A stretch of DNA of 64,000 nucleotides from Eutreptiella sp. 'Long Island Sound 2002'. Taxonomy: Eukaryota; Euglenozoa; Euglenophyceae; Eutreptiales; Eutreptiaceae. Made by a program: the position numbers and the translations under genes. Of this stretch, positions 57,141-64,000 are shown piece after piece (position 1 is the first letter of the stretch; every line of letters begins with the position of its first letter). The stretch lies in assembly GCA_964036045.1 (NCBI GenBank), contig OZ038381.1, positions 155,886,352 through 155,950,351 of the forward strand, in the 5' to 3' direction. A model generated the notes under the pieces. That model was not told the origin of the DNA, did no database searches, and saw only the letters and a program-made list of their open reading frames with translations.

Positions 57141-58019
57141 CAGGAGTTTCTCCCCCTTTCCGCCCTCTCTTCCCACCCTTGCCGGCCCACACTTCACCCT
57201 TTTCACACCAACATCGGTCCGCAGTTGTCACCATGTCTTTTCTCCAAGAACTTGAGCGTGCATGCACACATACATACTTGCATACATGTACCCACCGCGA
57301 CAAACACACAAACATCCAAACACACACACTTCGTGAGGGACACAAATATCCAAACACATACACACACATACACCCATACACACGTCCACACACACATGCA
57401 CATGCACAAATGGACAACCACATTCATTCTTGTGTGCAATTATCTTGCGTGTACATAAACACATGGCCACATTGAGGCATGCGCAGTGAAGGGCTAGGGA
57501 GAGATGGTTACGGGGTTGGGGTTTGGGGATATGAACCTAGCCATTTGCGAGGGTGTTCCTCGTTGCCTCATGACAATGGCACCCCCTCCCCCCCCCCACA
57601 CACAGGGGCGCGCGCCATGAAGCACAAATAGGGCATAGAGGATATTGCTCGCTTTTGTGAGGTTCATCATACAACCATCTTGACCTACACCATGACACAC
57701 TCATTCCCCTCCCTCCTTATCCCCTCCCCTCCCCTTTTGCATTGCCGCGTCCCCCCGCTTACCCCATGCGAACCCCTTCTCTTATCTTGCCTGTCGCGTC
57801 CCCTTGCCCTGCCCTTGCCATGCCTTTCCTATTTGTTGGCCATGGCATCAAGTGCATGATGGTGGCGGCAATGACGATGACCTTTGCAGGTATGGTGTGC
57901 TATTGTGTGTGCTTGTGTGCGTGTGTAGTTGTGCCCATGCGCATGTGCGCAAGTGTAGATGGTTTGTTCGCTCTTGGTTTCTCTCATTTAGTGTGTTTTA
58001 TGCATGTTTGTGTGTGAGT

Positions 58020-58645
58020 CGGGGGGGGGGGGGGGCTTGCTTGGATCGATGGGTGGGTGAAGGTGTCCTTGTGCGTCACTGTGAGTGTGTGACCGCATTC
58101 TTTGGTTTCTGGTTGCCCAGGTTTGTGTGCGTATGTGGATTCGTGAATGTGTGTACGCGCAGGTGTGTGTGTGTGTGCCAATGTGTGTGTGTGTGTGTGT
58201 TGCAGCTTTTGCAGCTGTGGTTTTGGATGTTGTTATTGGTTTTGGTGTTGCGTGGCATAGGCTTTGATTGTGTGCGCATAACATTGTGTTTGTGGCTGCA
58301 GATGCAGGTATGGTTGTGTTTGTGGTTGTGGCTGTGGTTCTCGGCTTGCGTGCGGTTGTTGCCATGGCCGTTGTGGTAGCTCTCGTTGTGGGTGTGGTTA
58401 TGGCAGTGGCTGTGGTTGCGGCTTTGGTTGTGGGTGTGGCTGTGGGTGTGGGTGTGGGTGTGGGTGTGGGTGTGGGTGTGGCTGTGGGTGTGGGTGTGGG
58501 TGTGTTTCTGCAAGCTGTGTTGTGTGTGGATTTGGTTGTGGTTGTGTCAGTGTGTGTGGCGCTGGCTGTGGCGAAGGCTGCAGTTGCAGCTTTCACTGTG
58601 GCTGCAGCTGTTCTTTGGGTTCTGGCTGTAGCTGTGGGGGGGGGG
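58020..58645. repeat. (GT)n and GGTTGTGGCTGTGG degenerate array, left arm
   Basis: Long G/T-rich tract with GGGTGT and GTTGTGGCTG words. The mirror copy (CA/CCACAGCCACAA) is at 60935-61560. Confidence 0.9.
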
Positions 58646-58714
58646 GGGTTAAAGGACTGCAAAGAGGGGGCTCAAATTACCATCCACCCCCTCCAAAAAA
58701 AATCGCACCAAGTT

Positions 58715-59107
58715 TACAGTGACAGTGTACAGTGACAGTGTACAATGACAGTGTACAGTGAGAGCATACAGTGAGTGTAGAGTGACAGTGTAGAGTGCTA
58801 GTGTAGAGTCTTGGCCGTTGTGGCGGACGCACTGTGTGTGGGGATACATTCTATGAGACCTTGGGGAGTACAGTGTACAGTGTACAGTGTACAGTGTACA
58901 GTGTACAGTGACAATGTACAGTGACAGTGTATAGTGACAGTGTGCAGTGGCAGTGTGCAGTGTGCAGTGACAGCGTGCAGTGCCAGATTACAGTGTACCA
59001 TGTACAGTGACAGTTGATAGTGACAGCATTGACAGTGTACATGGACAGTGTACAGTGACAGTGTACAGTGACAGTGTACAGTGACAGTGTACAGTGACAG
59101 TGAACCA
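58715..59107. repeat. ACAGTGTACAGTG array, left arm
   Basis: GTACAGTGACAGTGTACAGT units, interrupted at 58800-58868 by a unique 65-base spacer (TTGGCCGTTGTGGCGGACGC then GAGACCTTGGGG). Mirror copy at 60490-60870. Confidence 0.92.
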
Positions 59108-59275
59108 TGAGTGAGCCCTCACTGAGCGCTCACTGAGCCATTTGGCGCGCTCAGTGAGCGCTCACTGCGCCGTTTGGCGCGCTCAGTGAGCGCTCAGTGA
59201 GCGCACGAAACCGCTCAGTGAGCGCTCAGTGAGGGCGCCAAACGGCTCAGTGGGCACTCACTGAGCACCTGAACG
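59107..59275. repeat. GAGCGCTCACTGAGC array, inner left
   Basis: Palindromic words GCGCTCACTGAGC and GGCGCGCTCAGTGAGCGC with CCATTTGGCGCGC. The same word family as the outermost arm repeats. Mirror copy at 60330-60490. Confidence 0.9.
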
Positions 59276-59280
59276 CTTGC

Positions 59281-60330
59281 ACTGTACGGTGTGCAGTGTG
59301 CATTACACAGTGTGCAGTGCGCAGTGTACACTGCGCACTGCACACTGTGTACTGCACACTGCACACTGTGTATTGCACACTGCACACTGTGTATTGCACA
59401 CTGCACACTGTGTATTGCACACTGCACACTGTGTATTGCACACTGCACACTGTGTATTGCACACTTCACATTGTGTATTGCACACTGCACACTGCAATGC
59501 ACACTGCACACTGTGTCATGCACACTGCACACTGTGCATTACAAATTGCACACTGCACGCTGTAATGCACACTGCACACTGTTTATTGCACACTGCACAC
59601 TGCACACTGTGCATTACAAATTGCACACTGCACGCTGTAATGCACACTGCACACTGTGTATTGCACACTGCACACTGCACACTGTGTGTTACAAATTGCA
59701 CACTGCACACTGTAATGCACACTGCACACTGTGTATTGCACACTGCACACTGCACACTGTGTGTTACAAATTGCACACTGCACACTGTAATGCACACTGC
59801 ACACTGTGTAATAAACTCTGCACACTGTGTATCGCACACTGCACACTGCACACTGTGTATTGCACACTGCACACTGCACACTGTGTGTAGTGTCCACTAC
59901 ACAGGGTGTAGTATGCCGCGTGTGATGTAATCCACACTGCACACTGTGTAATGCACACTGCACACTGTGTCATGCACACTACACGCTGCACCCTGTGTAT
60001 TGCACATTGGGTATTGCACAGTGCACCGTGTGCAGTGTGCAATACCCAGTGTGCATTACAAAGGGTGCGGTGTTCAGTGTGCAATACACAGTGTGCAGTG
60101 TGCATTACAGTGTGCAGTGTGCAATTTGTAATGCACAGTGTGCAGTGTGCAGTGTGCAATACACAGTGTGCAGTGTGCATAACAGTGTGCAGTGTGCAAT
60201 ACACAATGTGCAGTGTGCAATACACAGTGTGCAGTGTGCAGTGTGCAGTACACAGTGTGCAGTGCGCAGTGTACACTGTGTAATGCACACTGCACACTGT
60301 GTCATGCACACTGCACACCGTACAGTGCAA
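59281..60330. repeat. TGCACACTGTGTATTGCACAC core array
   Basis: About 650 bases (59340-60000) of TGCACACTG with GTGTATTGCAC and GTAATGCACAC variants on the plus strand, then about 255 bases of the complement (CAGTGTGCA). The turn-arounds are short perfect palindromes, for example GCGCAGTGTACACTGCGC at 59326-59343. Confidence 0.93.
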
Positions 60331-62934
60331 GCGCTCGGGCGCTCAGTGAGTGCTCACTGAGCCGTTTGGCGCTCTCACTGAGCGCTCACTGAGCGGTTTC
60401 GCGCGCTCACTGAGCGCGCCAAACGGCGCAGTGAGCGCTCACTGAGCGCGCCAAATGGCTCAGTGAGCGCTCAGTGAGGGCTCACTCATGGTTCACTGTC
60501 ACTGTACACTGTCACTGTACACTGTCACTGTACACTGTCCATGTACACTGTCAATGCTGTCACTATCAACTGTCACTGTACATGGTACACTGTAATCTGG
60601 CACTGCACGCTGTCACTGCACACTGCACACTGCCACTGCACACTGTCACTATACACTGTCACTGTACATTGTCACTGTACACTGTACACTGTACACTGTA
60701 CACTGTACACTGTACTCCCCAAGGTCTCATAGAATGTATCCCCACACACAGTGCGTCCGCCACAACGGCCAAGACTCTACACTAGCACTCTACACTGTCA
60801 CTCTACACTCACTGTATGCTCTCACTGTACACTGTCATTGTACACTGTCACTGTACACTGTCACTGTAAACTTGGTGCGATTTTTTTTGGAGGGGGTGGA
60901 TGGTAATTTGAGCCCCCTCTTTGCAGTCCTTTAACCCCCCCCCCCCCACAGCTACAGCCAGAACCCAAAGAACAGCTGCAGCCACAGTGAAAGCTGCAAC
61001 TGCAGCCTTCGCCACAGCCAGCGCCACACACACTGACACAACCACAACCAAATCCACACACAACACAGCTTGCAGAAACACACCCACACCCACACCCACA
61101 GCCACACCCACACCCACACCCACACCCAGACCCACACCCACACCCACACCCACAACCAAAGCCGCAACCACAGCCACTGCCATAACCACACCCACAACGA
61201 GAGCTACCACAACGGCCATGGCAACAACCGCACGCAAGCCGAGAACCACAGCCACAACCACAAACACAACCATACCTGCGTCTGCAGCCACAAACACAAT
61301 GTTATGCGCACACAATCAAAGCCTATGCCACACAACACCAAAACCAATAACAACATCCAAAACAACAGCTGCAACACACACACACACACACACACACACA
61401 CCTGTGCGTACACACATTCACGAATCCGCATACACACACAAACCTAGGCAACCAGAAACCAAAGCATGCAGTCACACACTCACAAACACTCACACACAAA
61501 GACACCTTCACCCACGCATCGATCCATGCAACCCTCCCCCCACACACACACAAGCAGACATACAAACACACTAAATGAGAGAAACCAAGAACGAACAAAC
61601 CATCTACACATGCGCATGGGCACAACTACACACGCACACAAGCACGCACACCCACACCCACACACATAATAGCACAACATACCTGCAAAGGTCATCGTCC
61701 TTGCCGCCACCATGATGCATGTGATGCCACGGCCAAAAAATTGGAAAGGCATGGCAAGGGGACGGGACAGGCAAGAGAAGAGAAGGGCTACACACGAGGG
61801 AAGCGGGGGGACGCGGCATGGCAAAAGGGGAGGGGAGGGGATAAGGAGGGAGGGGGATCAATGTGTCATGGTGCAGGTCAAGATGGTTGTATGATGAACC
61901 TCACAAAAGCGAGCAATATCCTCTATGCCCTATTTGTGCTTCATGGTGTGTGTGTGTGGGGTGGGTGGGTGCCATTGTCATGAGGCAACGAGGAACACCC
62001 TCGCAAATGGCTAGGTTCATATCCCCAAACCCCAACCCCGTAACCGTCTGTCCCTAGCCCTTCACTGCGCATGCCTCAATGTGGCCATGTGTTTATGTAC
62101 ACGCAAGATAATTGCACACAAGAATGAATGTGGTTGTCCATTTGTGCATGTGCATGTGTGTGTGGACGTGTGTATGGGTGTATGTGTGTGTATGTGTTTG
62201 GATATTTGTGTCCCTCACGAAGTGTGTGTGTTTGGATGTTTGTGTGTTTGTCGCGGTGGGTACATGTATGCAAGTATGTATGTGTGCATGCACGCTCAAG
62301 TTCTTGGAGAAAAGACATGGTGACAACTGCGGATCGATGTTGGTGTGAAAAGGGTGGAGTGTGGGCCGGCAAGGGTGGGAAGAGAGGGCGGAAAGAGGGA
62401 GAAACTCCTGAGTGAGCCCTGAGTGAGCCCCTAATTAGCTCCCAGTGAGCGCTCAGTTAGCCATTTGGCGCGCTCAGTGAGAGCTAAGTGAGAGCTAAGT
62501 GAGAGCTAAGTGAGCCGGCTCAGTGACGGCTCAGTGACGGCTCAGTCGGGGTGCTTAGTCAACTGAGCCGTCGCCAAAAAAAGTACCCCCCCCCCCTTGA
62601 ACCTTGACCAAGTGAGTATCTAAAACTTCTAAAAGCAGTAAATGCACATTACCTAGCATGCAAAAAGCACAACAAACAAGCACAAAGACATCGCAATGCA
62701 CAACTGAGCCCCAAATGAGCCCCAACTTCACATTTCCACTTAGCCACCAGTGAGCCGCAGGTACAAACGCCCTTGACAACGTTCCGACGGCCACCTGATT
62801 CACCGTAGTTCAACGATCTTGTCAAGTAGGCGACATCTGCGTAACAGGCAAAGCCCATGGTGTTGGACATTGTTGTTGGAGGCTAGCCGATGACAGCGGC
62901 GATGGACGGGCTTGCACCCAAGACAAACGGGAAG

Positions 62935-63668
62935 ATGTATGTACCCTTCGTGAACCGGCCGTTTGAATCCGAGATTCACGGTACCGTGAATTTCACCGAT
63001 TTTTGCTTTGTTTTGCTCGTAACTTGGCGCCATCGTTAGCGTTTCTTGTGCCATCTTCGCCAAAACGTTGTCGTTAGAAATGTCTTGAAATTTGATGTTT
63101 AACCTTGTTGGTAGCTTGCGAATGTTGGGCTCAATCACCGTGAACGCAACACAAATTTACCAAATTCACGCATGCGTGAATTTGCGTGAATTTCACGTGA
63201 ATTTGGGTGATGTTTTCCTGAAATTTGGAAATTTTGGAAATTCGTACGAATTTCGTACGAATCTGGAGATTCTGTGAATTTCGCAGACAGTGCGCGCGAC
63301 ATTCGCACGAATTTCGTACGAATCTGCCGAATTCGCACGAATTTCGTACGAATTTCCTACAAATTCGTACGAAATTCGTATGAAATTCGTACGAATATCT
63401 CAAATTCAGGCCCAAAGGTACCGGGACATAATTCTGGGATTGTTTTTGGGCGCCGTTTGGGCCTGATGGGTCCGTTTGGGGTGGGACTTTCACTGAATCA
63501 TGGGGACTGAAAATGGAACTTGAGGTTTGCCCCCTCTAATACGTCATATTGAAGCTAAAATGTAGTGTTTTCTCAAAAAAAAAAACACCAAAAATGGGTC
63601 AAATTCGCATGAAATTCACGCAATTATTCAAACGGCCACTTAACCCCCGTTCACGAAGGGTACATACA
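62935..63668. mobile_element. 734-bp inverted-repeat element with 5-bp target duplication
   Basis: GGAAG flanks it on both sides (62930-62934 and 63669-63673). The ends are inverted: TGTATGTACCCTTCGTGAAC from 62936 and the same read inward from 63668, each followed by GGCCGTTTGAAT. The interior is full of AATTTCGTACGAATT-like palindromes. No transposase is present, so it is a MITE-like element. It sits about 170 bases outside the large foldback element. Confidence 0.85.
63170..63400. repeat. ATTCGTACGAAT palindromic array
   Basis: Roughly ten ATTCG(C/T)ACGAAT(T/C) units in close succession inside the 734-bp element. Confidence 0.9.
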
Positions 63669-63679
63669 GGAAGCACCAC

Positions 63680-64000
63680 AAAGCCTATGGCCGCAAAAAG
63701 TACACTGCTTCCTGCCGTACGCTTCCCTCATAGCCTCCACATTAATAAATCGAGTTATGCTCTCAAAGACCGCTTTAAGCTTCGTCACGTGCTGGTCACA
63801 GGCTACGCAGCAATGCAAAGAAACAAAGCAACAAAGCCAACGACACTAGGCACAACCTTTTTGGAGAGAAACCGGGGGACAACCAAAGAAGTCCGGCGAC
63901 GTGAGTGACCACGCGTAGTGTTCCATTGGCTCTACACACATAACAACCTTTTTTGAGGTTAGGTGTCTCTGTAGGCTATAGGGTATGATCCTTACCCTTG
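63680..64000. other. Right edge of window, no gene
   Basis: An open plus-strand frame continues from 63549 across the element end to about 63908 (Arg/Lys/Thr-rich). It spans the element boundary and is likely fortuitous. Confidence 0.4.

Larger units (their letters stand above)
56779..62764. mobile_element. ~6-kb near-palindromic (foldback) element
   Basis: Positions x and ~119540-x are inverted copies over almost the whole span. Examples: GGAAATGTGAAGTTGGGGCT at 56798 and its complement ending at 62737; CGGCTCAGTTGACTAAGCAC at 56981 and its complement at 62551-62570; identical 80-codon frames at 57228-57470 (minus) and 62081-62323 (plus). The outer 56850-56955 and 62596-62700 segments differ, and the arms differ by scattered bases and repeat lengths. 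Arm order, outside to centre: GAGCCGTCAC/TTAGCTCTCACTGAGC repeats, a CA-rich block, a non-repetitive segment, (GT)n and GGTTGTGGCTGTGG repeats, a G run, CACTGTACACTGT repeats, GCGCTCACTGAGC repeats, and TGCACACTG repeats at the centre. There is no transposase. Target duplication was not clear. Confidence 0.88.

Noticed and set aside
58268-58735. Val/Gly-rich frame of ~155 codons (and its mirror at 60848-61315)
   Set aside because: Produced by GTGGTTGTG simple repeats; no start context or domain, and the mirror copy shows it is part of the inverted repeat.
59277-60360. Long Cys/His-rich open frames (up to ~217 codons) on all strands of the core array
   Set aside because: They are translations of a stop-free TGCACAC repeat. 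Every frame is open and the peptide is a monotonous HCTLC/AVCNT pattern.
56779-62764. Palindromic read or assembly chimera
   Set aside because: Kept as a caveat but not favoured: arms differ by substitutions and repeat lengths, and both flanks are unrelated unique sequence at symmetric breakpoints.

Overview
This window is nuclear DNA of a eukaryote: genes are split by GT-AG introns, genes are few, and most of the sequence is transposon debris, tandem arrays and microsatellites with many long G or C runs. The reverse transcriptase type, the DUF659-type hAT transposase and the RING protein suggest a protist or microalga with a large repeat-rich genome. The species cannot be fixed from the sequence. 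Nothing looks bacterial or viral.

Layout. 1-9.5 kb is comparatively AT-rich and holds only decayed coding fragments (4.36-5.39 kb, 5.89-6.20 kb) and microsatellites. 9.84-11.50 kb (minus) is a hAT transposase with its catalytic residues intact. 15.18-21.69 kb (minus) is a complete five-exon inositol monophosphatase-family gene of 292 residues; all four introns are phase 0 and are filled with repeats. 22.2-37.5 kb is very GC-rich retrotransposon territory. It contains a plus-strand LINE 3' fragment (22.27-23.83), a frameshifted minus-strand LINE with endonuclease, reverse transcriptase and zinc-knuckle parts (24.08-29.93), a DNA transposon with DDE transposase remains inserted into that LINE (26.88-28.09), and an ORF1-like region of a second copy (35.13-37.50). 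Between these lies an 800-bp tandem duplication with telomere-like repeats (31.4-33.7).

38-44 kb is mostly non-coding, with a second DDE transposase fragment near 39.7 kb and a tRNA-like sequence near 44.0 kb. 44.20-45.07 kb (minus) is an intact single-exon gene of unknown function. 49.81-53.92 kb (minus) holds the last three exons of a RING-H2 protein with a C-terminal membrane anchor. Its last intron carries a 1.19-kb element, with inverted ends and an 11-bp target duplication, inserted exactly at the splice acceptor. 56.78-62.76 kb is a ~6-kb near-palindrome whose arms are built from ordered blocks of simple repeats around a core of TGCACACTG-like arrays. It is followed by a 734-bp inverted-repeat element with a 5-bp target duplication (62.94-63.67).

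The host genes that can be supported are the phosphatase, the lysine-rich protein and the RING protein. The rest is interacting mobile DNA: nested insertions, a likely parent and deletion-derivative pair of DNA transposons (26.88-28.09 and 20.15-20.45), and foldback elements made of amplified simple repeats.
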